The notes: a model not told the origin generated them from the sequence alone. 62,964 bases of DNA from Pseudonocardiaceae bacterium (GCA_009379845.1 WHSZ01000031.1:1-62964), one strand, 5' to 3'; positions 44,294 through 52,708 are shown, numbered from the stretch's first letter. Made by a program: numbers and translations.

Positions 44294-45190
44294 ATGAACG
44301 TACTGCCAGGGCTGGGAAAACCGCGGGGTCCGGAATTCGTTCCCGGCAAGCCACCGCCGGCTCCGCCGCCCGGACCACCCGGGCAGCGCGACTGGACCTC
44401 GCCGTCGCCGCCCGATCCCGCCAACGACAGGCCGCCCGCCGTGCCGAACCGCGGGGCACGGGTGCTGATCACCGGCTTGCTGATCGTCGCGACGTCCGCC
44501 GGGGTCGGCGGGCTGGCCGGCAGGTACGCGGCGGATTCGGCCGACGACCCCGCAGGGCTCCCCCGGGTCGCGTCCGGACCGGCGCCGCCCGGCACCGCCT
44601 CGGGTGATCTGGTCGGCGTGGCCGACCGGGTACGCCAAGGTGTCGTGTCGGTGCGCGCCTCGAGCGGCGCCTCCGGCGCGGGATTCGTCATCGACGATCG
44701 CCAGCACATCATCACCAACGACCACATCGTCGCTGGCGGCGGCTCGATGAGCGTGACGGGGCAGGACGGGCGCCGGATCGGGGCCGAGGTGATTGGGCGG
44801 GATCCGGGAACGGACATCGCCGTGCTGCGGGTATCCCCGTCCTCCGCGCTGCGATCGCTCGATCTCGGCAACTCCACCGATGTGCGGGTCGGCGAGCGGG
44901 TACTTGCCGTCGGCTCACCGCTCGGGCTGTCCGGCACGGTGACCTCGGGCATCGTCAGCGCGGTCGAGCGCCAGGTCCGGCTTGGTGGCAACCCGCAGAC
45001 CGCCGTGCAGACCGATGCGTCGATCAACCCTGGCAACTCCGGCGGGCCGCTGGTCAACGCGCGCGGCGCGGTGATCGGCGTGAACACCGCGATCGCCACG
45101 TTCGAAGGCAGGGGCTCCATCGGCATCGGCTTCGCGATCCCGGTCGACCGGGCCGCGGACGTCGCCGAACAGATCATCGCGAACGGGTGA
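44294..45190 (+). CDS. Membrane-anchored HtrA-like serine protease without PDZ domain
   Basis: A 298-aa trypsin-like protease. A proline-rich cytosolic tail (residues 1-52) and one helix (about 55-75) anchor the catalytic domain outside. The triad is His144 (TNDHIVAGG), Asp174 (PGTDIAVLRV) and Ser249 (NPGNSGGPLV). The protein ends soon after the protease domain, so the C-terminal PDZ domain of typical HtrA is missing. It sits between the MoxR module and a two-component system and shares GTGA with the regulator gene. Confidence 0.9.
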   Translation: MNVLPGLGKPRGPEFVPGKPPPAPPPGPPGQRDWTSPSPPDPANDRPPAVPNRGARVLITGLLIVATSAGVGGLAGRYAADSADDPAGLPRVASGPAPPGTASGDLVGVADRVRQGVVSVRASSGASGAGFVIDDRQHIITNDHIVAGGGSMSVTGQDGRRIGAEVIGRDPGTDIAVLRVSPSSALRSLDLGNSTDVRVGERVLAVGSPLGLSGTVTSGIVSAVERQVRLGGNPQTAVQTDASINPGNSGGPLVNARGAVIGVNTAIATFEGRGSIGIGFAIPVDRAADVAEQIIANG

Positions 45191-45885
45191 CGGCGATGCG
45201 ATTACTGCTCGTGGAAGACGAATCGGATCTGGCCGAGGCGATCCAGCTCGGCTTGGTGCGCGCCGGGTACGCGGTGGACCTGGCGCCGACCGTCGCCGCG
45301 ACCTACGAGCGGCTGACGGTGAACTCCTACGACCTGCTGCTGCTGGATCTGATGCTGCCGGACGGCGACGGTTTCTCGCTGTGCCGGGCGATCCGCTCCG
45401 GCGAGATCCCGGTGGCCGGTGGTGCGGACCTGCGGGTGCTGATGCTGACCGCGCGAGGCGGGCTCACCGATCGGGTGCGCGGGCTGGACGACGGCGCGGA
45501 CGATTACGTGGTCAAGCCGTTCGCGCTGGACGAGCTGCTCGCCAGGGTGCGCGCGTTGCTGCGAAGGGAAACCCGCGGGGTGAGCGCGGTGCTGCGGGCG
45601 GGCCAGCTGCGGTTGGACACCGCGCGGCACGAGGCGTGGCGCGGTGATCGCCCGCTTCCGTTGTCGCCGAAGGAATTCGCCGTTCTCGAGTATCTGATGA
45701 CCCGGCCGGGACACGTGGTGTCCGCGGAAGAGCTGCTGGAACATGTGTGGGACGAGAACATCGACCCGTTCACCCAGACCGTGCGGGTCACCGTGGGGAC
45801 ACTCCGCCGCAAGATCGACAACGGCGACCAGCGCTCGGCCATCGAAACCGTCGTCGGGCGGGGCTACCGGTTGCGGGAGCAGTGA
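45187..45885 (+). CDS. OmpR-family response regulator
   Basis: A 232-aa regulator. The receiver domain has VEDESD near residue 9 and the phospho-acceptor Asp54 (LLLLDLMLPDGDG), with the conserved Lys in DYVVKPFALDELLARVRALL. The winged helix of the OmpR type spans about 135-230 (LSPKEFAVLEYLMTRPGHVV). The GTG start overlaps the protease stop; an ATG nine bases later is also possible. It pairs with the kinase encoded next. Confidence 0.93.
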   Translation: MTAMRLLLVEDESDLAEAIQLGLVRAGYAVDLAPTVAATYERLTVNSYDLLLLDLMLPDGDGFSLCRAIRSGEIPVAGGADLRVLMLTARGGLTDRVRGLDDGADDYVVKPFALDELLARVRALLRRETRGVSAVLRAGQLRLDTARHEAWRGDRPLPLSPKEFAVLEYLMTRPGHVVSAEELLEHVWDENIDPFTQTVRVTVGTLRRKIDNGDQRSAIETVVGRGYRLREQ

Positions 45886-47114
45886 TGCGCCTTCCCCGTT
45901 TCATGCACTCCATCCGGTTCCGGCTGACGGTGCTGTACTCCACCCTGCTGTTCCTGCTGGCCGGCGCCGGGCTGCTGGTCACCTACGTCGCGGTCGAGCG
46001 CACCACCGACCCGAAACCGATCACCAAGCGCTACCAGGCTGAGCTGGTGAAGGAAAAGGAGGACGGCAGGGAAATCCCGGTCGGCACCCTGGAAGTGGCC
46101 TCCGTCGAGGAGATCGAGTCGGAGGTCAACCTGCGCACCCTGGATGCGATGCGAAACTACTCGGCGGCCGCGGTTGGCGGGTTGTTCGTGTTCAGCCTCG
46201 GTATCGGCTGGGTGCTTTCCGGCCGGGCGCTGCGCCCCGCGCGGTCCATCGCGCACACCGCGCAGGAGATCCAGGCGACCGACCTGTCCCGGCGCATCAG
46301 GCTGCGCAACACCCGCGGCGAGTTGCGGGATCTCGCGGACACCATCGATTCCATGCTCGATCGGCTCGACGACGCGTTTCGCGCCCAGCGGCAACTGATC
46401 GACGACGCCTCGCACGAGCTACGCAGCCCGCTGGCGATCATCCGCGCCCATCTGGATGCCGCGCTGAAATCCCCGGAAGCCAGTGAGGCGCAGCGGGAGC
46501 GCGCCGTGGTGGTTATCGATCGCGCGACCAACCGGATGTCCCGGCTGGTTGAGGACCTGCTCGCCACGGCGCGGCGGAGCGCGAGCGCGCTCGCGGACAC
46601 CGACGTCGATCTGACCACGATCGCGCGCGAGGCTGCCGATGATTTCGCGGTACTCGCGGCGGAACGTGGCCTGCGGTTGCGTTACCAGCTGCAGGACGAG
46701 CTGGTGCTGATCGGGGACCATGACGCGCTACGCCGCGCGGTGGGAAACCTGCTGTCCAACGCCGTTCGCCTCGCGCCAGCCGGCAGCGCGGTCACGGTGG
46801 CCAGCGGCCGGGCCGGCGGCTGGCCGTGGCTCGCGGTCGCGGATCAGGGGCCGGGTATCGCGGACGACGACCAGGCCCGGATCTTCGACCGATTCTGGCG
46901 CGGCGGCGAGGACGTTCCGGCAACCGACCTCCGGGATCGGCACACCGGCCTCGGTCTGGCGATCGTGCGGCAGATCGTGGAATCGCACGGCGGCCGGGTC
47001 GCGCTGTTCTCCAATCTCGGCGCCGGAAGCACGTTCGTGCTGTGGTTCCCTCCGCGGGATTCCGCCGACGACGACGTTCCGCCAGACGGCAATCCGCTGA
47101 CCATCCACTCCTGA
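45885..47114 (+). CDS. Two-component sensor histidine kinase
   Basis: A 409-aa membrane kinase. Helices at about 12-36 and 93-113 flank an extracytoplasmic sensor, a HAMP domain follows (RPARSIAHTAQEIQATDLSR), the phospho-His is His177 (DDASHELRSPLAII), and the ATPase domain has NLLSNAVRLAPAG, DQGPGIADDDQ and GLGLAIVRQIVESHGG. ATG 45885 overlaps the regulator stop (TGATG). The system probably senses envelope stress given its protease and MoxR neighbours (inference). Confidence 0.93.
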   Translation: MRLPRFMHSIRFRLTVLYSTLLFLLAGAGLLVTYVAVERTTDPKPITKRYQAELVKEKEDGREIPVGTLEVASVEEIESEVNLRTLDAMRNYSAAAVGGLFVFSLGIGWVLSGRALRPARSIAHTAQEIQATDLSRRIRLRNTRGELRDLADTIDSMLDRLDDAFRAQRQLIDDASHELRSPLAIIRAHLDAALKSPEASEAQRERAVVVIDRATNRMSRLVEDLLATARRSASALADTDVDLTTIAREAADDFAVLAAERGLRLRYQLQDELVLIGDHDALRRAVGNLLSNAVRLAPAGSAVTVASGRAGGWPWLAVADQGPGIADDDQARIFDRFWRGGEDVPATDLRDRHTGLGLAIVRQIVESHGGRVALFSNLGAGSTFVLWFPPRDSADDDVPPDGNPLTIHS

Positions 47115-47214
47115 CCGGCGGCGAGCGCGGTGACCGCTCTCCGGCCAGTGGTTGCTCCGCTGGAGCCCGCCCGCGAAGCTGGGCGTCGTTGCGAGCCGGC
47201 GAGGGAGGAACGCG

Positions 47215-47715
47215 GTGCGAAATCACGAAGGCGACGTGACCGTCTCGGCGGATCAGTTCCTCTACTACGTGCGCACCGCGGTACACGGGATGTGCCGCAT
47301 CCTCGAGGAACTGGGCGACACGCTCGCCAATCGGAGACCGGATCTTCCCGACGCGAACAGCCCGTACGCGCTGCTGGAGCATTGCCTCGGCGTGATGGAG
47401 TACTGGGGCGGTCACCTGATCCATGGGCGGGAGACCAATCGCGACCGTCCCGCGGAGTTCCGGGCGTCGGGGCCGGTTGGCCCGCTCGTACGGCGCGCCG
47501 AGCAGGCGCTCGTCCAGCTGGAGCGTGACGTGCGGCAGTCCACGGCCCGCGATTCGCTGCGCAACCAGCCGGATCCGGCGGTACTCGGCCCGGATGCGGA
47601 GTTGACACCAAGTTTCGTGCTCGTGCACGTGTTCGAGGAGCTCGCTCAGCATCATGGCCACATGGAGATCACCCGCGACGTGCTGTGCCGGGAAAGCGGG
47701 GCGGGCGCCGAATGA
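47215..47715 (+). CDS. DinB-family (DUF664-like) helical-bundle protein
   Basis: A 166-aa protein with a four-helix layout. PYALLEHCLGVMEYWGGHLI, with His56, and HVFEELAQHHGHMEITRDVL carry the three-His metal set of DinB/mycothiol-dependent proteins. GTG 47215 follows GGGAGGA. Its stop overlaps the C-S lyase start (ATGA). Related proteins use mycothiol in isomerase or transferase reactions; the substrate here is unknown. Confidence 0.8.
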   Translation: MRNHEGDVTVSADQFLYYVRTAVHGMCRILEELGDTLANRRPDLPDANSPYALLEHCLGVMEYWGGHLIHGRETNRDRPAEFRASGPVGPLVRRAEQALVQLERDVRQSTARDSLRNQPDPAVLGPDAELTPSFVLVHVFEELAQHHGHMEITRDVLCRESGAGAE

Positions 47716-48881
47716 TCGGTTCACCCGACTTCGACGAGCTGGATTATTCGTGGTTGCGCGCCAAGCACGGCGTGAAATGGCAACGGCCTGGACCGGATCT
47801 GCTGCCCGCGTGGGTGGCCGACATGGATTTCCCGGTGGCCCCGCCGATTCGCGCCGCGCTGGGCGACGTGATGGAGCGCGGCGATCTCGGTTACCCGGAC
47901 TGGTCCGAGCGCAGCCCGCTGGCCGAACCGTTCGCGCGACGGATGCGCGAGCGGTACTCGTGGGCGGCACGGCCGGACCGGGTACGCGATTTCAGCGATC
48001 TGATCCAGATCCTTCAGGTGGTCCTCTGGTTGACCACCCGGCCGGGGGACGCGGTTGCCCTGCACACGCCGAACTACCCACCGTTCTTGCGCACCATCAC
48101 CAGGATGGGCCGGCGCACGATCGCCTGCCCGTTCGAACTGTCCGCCCAGGGCTGGGTTTTCGATCCGCACCGGCTGGAGCGGGCCGTCGCGCGGGCCGGC
48201 TGCCGGACGCTGCTGCTGGTGAACCCGCACAATCCGACCGGAAGGGTGCTGACCGCCGAGGAACTGCACGCCGTCGCGGATATCGTGCTGCGCCACGACA
48301 TGCTGGTGATCGCCGATGAGATCCACGCCGACCTGACATTCCCGCCGCACCGGCACATTCCGCTGGCGTCGTTGGGTCCGGAGATCGCCGAGCGCACGGT
48401 CACCGTGACGTCGGCGACGAAAACGTTCAATATCGCGGGTTTGCGGTGCGCGGTGGCGCATATCGGGCCGGCCTCGCTGCGGGACGAGCTCGACGAGCAT
48501 CCACCCGACCTGTTCGGCGCCGCGAACGTGCTGGGTGTCGCGGCGACCACGGCCGCGTGGCAACACGGCGACGACTGGCTCGCCGCGCTGCTGGAACGGT
48601 TACGCGCCAACCGGGACATGGTGGCCAGCACACTCGCGCGCCGCGTCCCGGCCATCGAGCACCGGCCACCGCAAGCGACCTATCTGTCCTGGTTGGACTG
48701 TCGCGCGCTTGGCATCGAAGGCGAGCCGGCTCGATACTTCCGCGATCGGGCCCGCGTGGAGCTCAGCCCGGGCAGCGAGTTCGGCGACGAGGGCATCGGG
48801 TTCGCCCGGCTGAACTTCGCCACCTCCCCCAACGTGCTCACCGAGATCCTGGATCGCCTGGCCACCGCGACCCACCTGTGA
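47712..48881 (+). CDS. MalY/PatB-type PLP-dependent C-S lyase
   Basis: A 389-aa fold-type I PLP enzyme. NPHNPTGRVLTAEELHAVAD is near residue 171, VIADEIHADLTF near 199, and the Schiff-base Lys237 in TSATKTFNIAGLR. The family (MalY/PatB) cleaves cystathionine and other cysteine S-conjugates. Coupled by ATGA to the DinB gene, it may work on mycothiol-derived S-conjugates (inference). Its own TGA stop lies inside the palindromic repeat that follows. Confidence 0.9.
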   Translation: MIGSPDFDELDYSWLRAKHGVKWQRPGPDLLPAWVADMDFPVAPPIRAALGDVMERGDLGYPDWSERSPLAEPFARRMRERYSWAARPDRVRDFSDLIQILQVVLWLTTRPGDAVALHTPNYPPFLRTITRMGRRTIACPFELSAQGWVFDPHRLERAVARAGCRTLLLVNPHNPTGRVLTAEELHAVADIVLRHDMLVIADEIHADLTFPPHRHIPLASLGPEIAERTVTVTSATKTFNIAGLRCAVAHIGPASLRDELDEHPPDLFGAANVLGVAATTAAWQHGDDWLAALLERLRANRDMVASTLARRVPAIEHRPPQATYLSWLDCRALGIEGEPARYFRDRARVELSPGSEFGDEGIGFARLNFATSPNVLTEILDRLATATHL

Positions 48882-48932
48882 GTACTTTTTGTCGTTATAG
48901 CGACAGTCGTTATAGCGACCAAAGGTACTCAC
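48878..48932. repeat. Palindromic GTGAGTAC repeat, copy 2, with duplicated core
   Basis: Arms GTGAGTAC (48878-48885) and GTACTCAC (48925-48932) enclose two tandem copies of GTCGTTATAGCGAC, a near-palindrome, separated by one base. The stop codon of the lyase gene is the TGA of the left arm. Related to 8799-8847, which has the same arms and one degenerate core. The repeat is close to the start of the next gene (28 bases), so a terminator role is possible. Confidence 0.7.
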
Positions 48933-48960
48933 GGGGTCGTGGCGGCTCTAGGGTGGAGGC

Positions 48961-49497
48961 ATGCCCGATTACGACTGGGGGCTGGATGAACCGGCGCACC
49001 CGTCGGCCCAGCACATGCACGGGGAGCAGCGTCGCCCCGAGAGGCCGGCCGAGCTTCCAGAAGTCGTCCGGCTCACCGAGGGAGGCTGGTTCCTGGCGCC
49101 GGAGGCGCCGCTGTGGGCATTCCTTCCCGCCGTTTGGCCCCGGCACGGCCGCACGTGGTTCCCGGACGTCGCAACGCGATACCTGGTGGAGTCGTGGAGC
49201 TCACCGAATTCGAGTTCGCACACCTCGCGGACGCGGCCGTGGCCCGATGAGGTTTACGCCGAGGTTGAAGCCGATTCGAACACCCTGATGGCCGAGGCGG
49301 GCATAGCCCCGCGACCACGGGGGCGACTCTGGCTCCTGCACCCGCCCGCGGGAAGGCGCACCCTCGATGCCGTCCTGGAAGCGATCACCGAGCGGGCGTA
49401 CCGGCAGAACATCGCGCCGAGCGGCGGGGACCCGGTATTCATCGAGTTCGTGGCAACCGAATTGCGCACCATGTTCGCGGAATCAGAAGAGCGATAA
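48961..49497 (+). CDS. Hypothetical protein (possible DUF5956 family)
   Basis: A 178-aa soluble protein with conserved-looking aromatic/proline blocks: LTEGGWFLAPEAPLWAFLPA and GRTWFPDVATRYLVESWS. I think it belongs to DUF5956, but this is a memory-based guess. ATG 48961 follows GGTGGAGG. A strong bidirectional terminator follows directly. No membrane segment, metal site or known catalytic motif is visible. Confidence 0.65.
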   Translation: MPDYDWGLDEPAHPSAQHMHGEQRRPERPAELPEVVRLTEGGWFLAPEAPLWAFLPAVWPRHGRTWFPDVATRYLVESWSSPNSSSHTSRTRPWPDEVYAEVEADSNTLMAEAGIAPRPRGRLWLLHPPAGRRTLDAVLEAITERAYRQNIAPSGGDPVFIEFVATELRTMFAESEER

Positions 49498-49537
49498 CCG
49501 TTGGTGGTGCGCGCGTTTCGCGGCGCACCACCAACGG
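49498..49537. terminator. Bidirectional hairpin terminator
   Basis: CCGTTGGTGGTGCGC (49498-49512) and GCGCACCACCAACGG (49523-49537) are perfect inverted repeats, a 15-bp stem with a 10-base loop. It lies between two convergent genes and can end both transcripts. Confidence 0.85.
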
Positions 49538-49546
49538 CCGTTCAAC

Positions 49547-50362
49547 TCAGGGATGCCACGGAACCTCGTAGTACTGGCAGCCGACCGAGCTGGCGCAACG
49601 GTGCCACCGACCGGTGTGTATCGGCGGGGCGAACCAGGTGCGCTCGTAATAGCCCTCGGCCGAGAACGTGCCGTAGGCATCGTCGTGATACCTGGTATTG
49701 CCCACGAGTCTCTGCTCGTTCCGGATATATCTCGTTTCACTCGGGTACCAGCTGAAGTAGCTGGCCGGACCGGAGCTCACGTTGCCGAAGTAGAGTTGCC
49801 TGCTGCCGCAGTAGTCGTCCGGGGCTCCAGAAATGTTGATCCGGCAATCGAGCTGGAAATCGAGCGGTACCATGGCCGGCCCGTAGTCCCAGATCAGTAG
49901 TGACCGCCAGCGTGGCCACGGTCCATCGAAATTCTGGTGCACAACGAAGTCGAACGCTCCGATAACACCGGTGATGTCGCCGTAGGCGGCGTTACCCTTC
50001 ACCTCGGCGATGAAGGTGCTGATCTGCCGCCCGCACACCGAACCGAATTCGCACCAGTCGTCGTATTCGCCAACCTGGGTCGGGCCAGTCGTCGGCGGGT
50101 CGGTGGCGACCGTCCGAGTATCGTGCCGTAGCTTTCCGTCCGGACCGCGAGTCGTCACGGTCAGATCGCCTCCCATGCAGGTCCATGTCTCAGGCCGCTG
50201 CTTTTTGGCTTCGGCGACGCAGGCCTGAAGTGCCTGTCCGGCACCGTAACGAGTGTCCAGACCACGCCACTTAGACTCCGCGGACGCGGTACCGGAGACG
50301 CCCAAGGTCAGCGCGAGAAATGCGGCCGCCAACACCGCTAATACTCGCCGATATAACATCAA
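49547..50362 (-). CDS. Secreted hypothetical protein
   Basis: A 271-aa protein with a Sec signal peptide (MMLYRRVLAVLAAAFLALTL, then GVSGTASA before ES) and an aromatic-rich, cysteine-containing mature part (WCEFGSVC, WTCMGG, CRINISGAPDDYC, CASSVGC). The cysteines come in nearby pairs, which suggests disulfides in a beta-rich exported fold. I do not recognise a family. It stands alone beside an AT-rich gap and could be species-specific. Confidence 0.7.
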   Translation of the reverse strand: MMLYRRVLAVLAAAFLALTLGVSGTASAESKWRGLDTRYGAGQALQACVAEAKKQRPETWTCMGGDLTVTTRGPDGKLRHDTRTVATDPPTTGPTQVGEYDDWCEFGSVCGRQISTFIAEVKGNAAYGDITGVIGAFDFVVHQNFDGPWPRWRSLLIWDYGPAMVPLDFQLDCRINISGAPDDYCGSRQLYFGNVSSGPASYFSWYPSETRYIRNEQRLVGNTRYHDDAYGTFSAEGYYERTWFAPPIHTGRWHRCASSVGCQYYEVPWHP

Positions 50363-50874
50363 ATCACCCCAAGAAAGTCACAGAATCATGCTAAACGTGA
50401 GCGCGCTTGATCGGCTCATTCCGCGCAGCGAACTACGCGCACCACGAGAAAGGAAATACCACGAAAGGTCTTCACCTAATTACGGAAATGATTCAATTCA
50501 CAAATTTGTGTTCACCCGAATGTGCCCCCCGCCGGTTCGATGCCGCTGCCAGGTTGAAAGTAACTCGCGCACGCTGACATGAAAACGTCCATTCGGGCCA
50601 TGCTTGTCAAGAATTCCGTCGCTGATCAATTTATAGAGCAATGATTTTTTATTGCCTCACTTACAAAGATCAATTATTTTTGTTGCCGTGGCAAGAAACC
50701 CTTCGTGTCAGATACCTTGAGCGACAAGCCTGGTCCGGCTATCCGGTCGTGCAGTGCTCGACGTGGGTACGACGTTGACCCCGGCTGGCCTGCCGAGCAC
50801 GGCCCTCAGTGACGGTCAGGTACGCCGCACCGCGATCCCGCGCTCGTTAATCGCGATTTGGCGGCAAATTGTGG
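50363..50874. other. AT-rich intergenic stretch without a supported gene
   Basis: About 510 bases with clearly lower GC than the rest, especially 50580-50700 (runs such as GATTTTTTATTGCC). No frame has both a ribosome site and coding-like composition. It probably holds the promoter of the secreted protein to its left. The contrast in base composition next to a PadR remnant suggests imported or decaying DNA. Confidence 0.5.
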
Positions 50875-51110
50875 TCACGGGCGACGGCCGGGACTCGGCC
50901 TGCCGTACTCCGCGGCGAGCTCCGCTTCCTCGGGATCCTTGGGCTCAGCGCTCTCCAGGAAGGTGGCGATCATGTCGTCTTCCCATGCCTGCCGCCGTCA
51001 CCGACCAGCCGATCCAGCACCCCGTACAGGGTGCCCACCTTGAGCTGGACACGACCATCCGATAGCCCAGCGACCTCGCGCACGGTCCCGTACCCGTGGC
51101 GCGGCAAGCT
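50875..51110 (-). pseudogene. Remnant of a PadR-type regulator
   Basis: The minus strand reads RHGYGTVREVAGLSDGRVQL then KVGTLYGVLDRLVGDGGR and stops at 50970-50972. This is the heart of the PadR winged helix (HGY...GTLY..LDRL). The N-terminal helix is missing, where the XRE gene now ends, and the C-terminal part breaks off. A short frame from 50973 (MIATFLESAEPKDPEEAELA) down to 50875 may be the next fragment of the same old locus. Confidence 0.6.
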
Positions 51111-51345
51111 ACGGCGGCAGCATGCCGCGTATCAGGTCGCCCGGATCGGTCTGCAGGCCGACCGCCAGCTTGAGGATGTTCTGCAAGCCGGTGTTGTACA
51201 GCCCCCGCTCGATCTGACTCACCGTGGACCAGTGCAGCCCCGACGCGTGCGCGAGCTGCTCCTGGCTCAACCGCAGCGCCTTACGCCGGGCAACAACGCG
51301 CTGCCCGAACTCAACGGTCGCGGCGGAAACGGGTGAGCGTGGCAT
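51109..51345 (-). CDS. XRE-family helix-turn-helix regulator
   Basis: A 78-aa single-domain repressor. The helix-turn-helix is LRLSQEQLAHASGLHWSTVS then QIERGLYN, residues 24-50. ATG 51345 lies 118 bases from the GNAT gene start in a divergent arrangement, and four 15-bp direct repeats fill the gap. Its stop overlaps the PadR remnant. It likely represses its own and the GNAT promoter (inference). Confidence 0.85.
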   Translation of the reverse strand: MPRSPVSAATVEFGQRVVARRKALRLSQEQLAHASGLHWSTVSQIERGLYNTGLQNILKLAVGLQTDPGDLIRGMLPP

Positions 51346-51383
51346 AGACGTGCTATGCCTATCCGCCCTAACCGAAAATTTCC

Positions 51384-51443
51384 AGAGTTGATCAGCTTAG
51401 AGTTGATCTACCTAGTGACGATATACCTAGTTTCGATATATCC
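51384..51443. repeat. Four 15-bp degenerate direct repeats (candidate operator array)
   Basis: Units are AGAGTTGATCAGCTT, AGAGTTGATCTACCT, AGTGACGATATACCT and AGTTTCGATATATCC, head to tail without gaps. The shared pattern is AG-N4-GAT-N4-CY. They are AT-rich against the local background and lie between the divergent XRE and GNAT genes, so binding sites for the XRE protein are the natural reading. The unit is too short and degenerate for a CRISPR. Confidence 0.65.
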
Positions 51444-51462
51444 TGTCAGAGTGCTGCCCGCT

Positions 51463-52098
51463 ATGCCAGCCAAGCCGATGTCGATCGAGCTGAACTTTCG
51501 GCACCGACGGCTCTGGTGGCGTCTCGATGACGACGACCACCGGCCGGAGCGGTGGGAGGTATCCGCCGACGTGTGGTACCTCGACCACTGCCCGGCCGAA
51601 GCGCGACATGTCGGCGACATCTCGATCGTGATCGCCGACCTCACCAGGGAACGGAACCTGCTGGACTCCGCCGAGCTCGAGTGGGCCCTGGAGTTCATAG
51701 CCGAAACGGTGATCGACACGGCGAATGGGGGCTTGCATCCGGAGCTGGACAAGACCATCAGCCCCGGGCAGCCACGGATGCTGGTGCTGCGCCACATCGA
51801 GCTCACCCCGCCATGGCGGGGCTACGGGCTCGCCGGCCCACTCCTCGCCTCGGCCCTGCTCACGCTCGGGCAAAGCGCTCGCCTGGCGGCATGCCGCGTC
51901 TCGCCGCTCGAGTTCGGTTCGATCTGCCCCGACCGGGTGTCGGCGGAACTGGCCAGCGTGCGGATGGGCCGGATGCTCGAACGCATCGGCTTCCAGCGGT
52001 GGCGCGGCGTACACGTCGTGGACCTGCGACAGCTCGCGCTGCGGGACGCGGGTTTCGAGCTGCTGGAGAGCTGGCAGCGGGACGCGGACGGGGAATGA
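51463..52098 (+). CDS. GNAT-fold acetyltransferase-like protein
   Basis: A 211-aa protein. MLVLRHIELTPPWRGYGLAG then PLLASALLTLG near residue 110-140 matches the acetyl-CoA-binding motif A of GNAT enzymes (R-G-x-G). The end (ASVRMGRMLERIGFQRWRGV) fits motif B and the last strand. ATG 51463 is preferred; the frame upstream is only the translated 15-bp repeats. Substrate unknown; paired with an XRE regulator, so a toxin-like or stress role cannot be excluded. Confidence 0.65.
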   Translation: MPAKPMSIELNFRHRRLWWRLDDDDHRPERWEVSADVWYLDHCPAEARHVGDISIVIADLTRERNLLDSAELEWALEFIAETVIDTANGGLHPELDKTISPGQPRMLVLRHIELTPPWRGYGLAGPLLASALLTLGQSARLAACRVSPLEFGSICPDRVSAELASVRMGRMLERIGFQRWRGVHVVDLRQLALRDAGFELLESWQRDADGE

Positions 52099-52225
52099 TC
52101 ACGCGGCCACCATTGATCGGATTCATGGTGGGTAGGCCAATTCTTTGTTTCCGTCCGCAACCACGCACTGGCTAATCTCCCGGAAGGAAAGCACCGCAGG
52201 GTAGCGGTGGGGAGGGATGCCGCCG

Positions 52226-52702
52226 ATGCGAATCGTCGTCGCGCGAGCCGAGGATTTCGCACCAGGGGATCGACGCATCGTTGAGGTCGATCGGCGATCC
52301 ATCGGTGTCTTCCGGGTCGGTGACCGGTTTTACGCGATCAACAACCACTGCCCGCATCAAGGCGGCCCGCTGTGCCTTGGGCGCACCGCGCCGTGGGCGC
52401 TGTCCAGTGGACCGGGCGAGTTCCAGGTGAGCGAGGAACACGCGTTGCTGGCCTGCCCATGGCACGGTTGGGAGTACGATCTCGCCACCGGCCAGTCGTT
52501 TCTCGGGCCCGGCGAAGCGCCGGTGCGCAGCTACCAGGTGTCCGTGGAACCCGGAGAAGCCCTCACCGACGATCCGGACCTGCGCATGGCAGGCCGCGCT
52601 CCCGGCCCGTACGTGGCCGAGACATTCCCGGTGCGGGTCGAGGACGAGTACGTGGTGGTCGATACCCAGCCGGTCGGGCGTGACCGGCGAACGGAGAGGT
52701 GA
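52226..52702 (+). CDS. Rieske 2Fe-2S protein with a long inter-ligand loop
   Basis: A 158-aa Rieske protein. The first ligand pair is NHCPHQGG and the second LLACPWHGWEYD, but 32 residues separate the two instead of the usual 15-17; the insertion includes GRTAPWALSSGPGEF. The rest follows the ferredoxin type (QSFLGPGEAPVRSYQVSVEP). ATG 52226 is chosen because GGAGGG lies 9 bases upstream; the ATG at 52217 touches it. Followed after 6 bases by two amidohydrolases, it may be an electron carrier or regulatory subunit for an oxygenase elsewhere. Confidence 0.85.
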   Translation: MRIVVARAEDFAPGDRRIVEVDRRSIGVFRVGDRFYAINNHCPHQGGPLCLGRTAPWALSSGPGEFQVSEEHALLACPWHGWEYDLATGQSFLGPGEAPVRSYQVSVEPGEALTDDPDLRMAGRAPGPYVAETFPVRVEDEYVVVDTQPVGRDRRTER

Positions 52703-52708
52703 CCGGCG

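Noticed and set aside
50253..50582. 109-codon plus-strand frame in the AT-rich gap
   Set aside because: It begins inside the secreted-protein gene on the opposite strand, has no ribosome site and its composition is not coding-like.
51384..51443. CRISPR-like array
   Set aside because: Units are 15 bp, adjoin without spacers and are degenerate; no cas genes are near.
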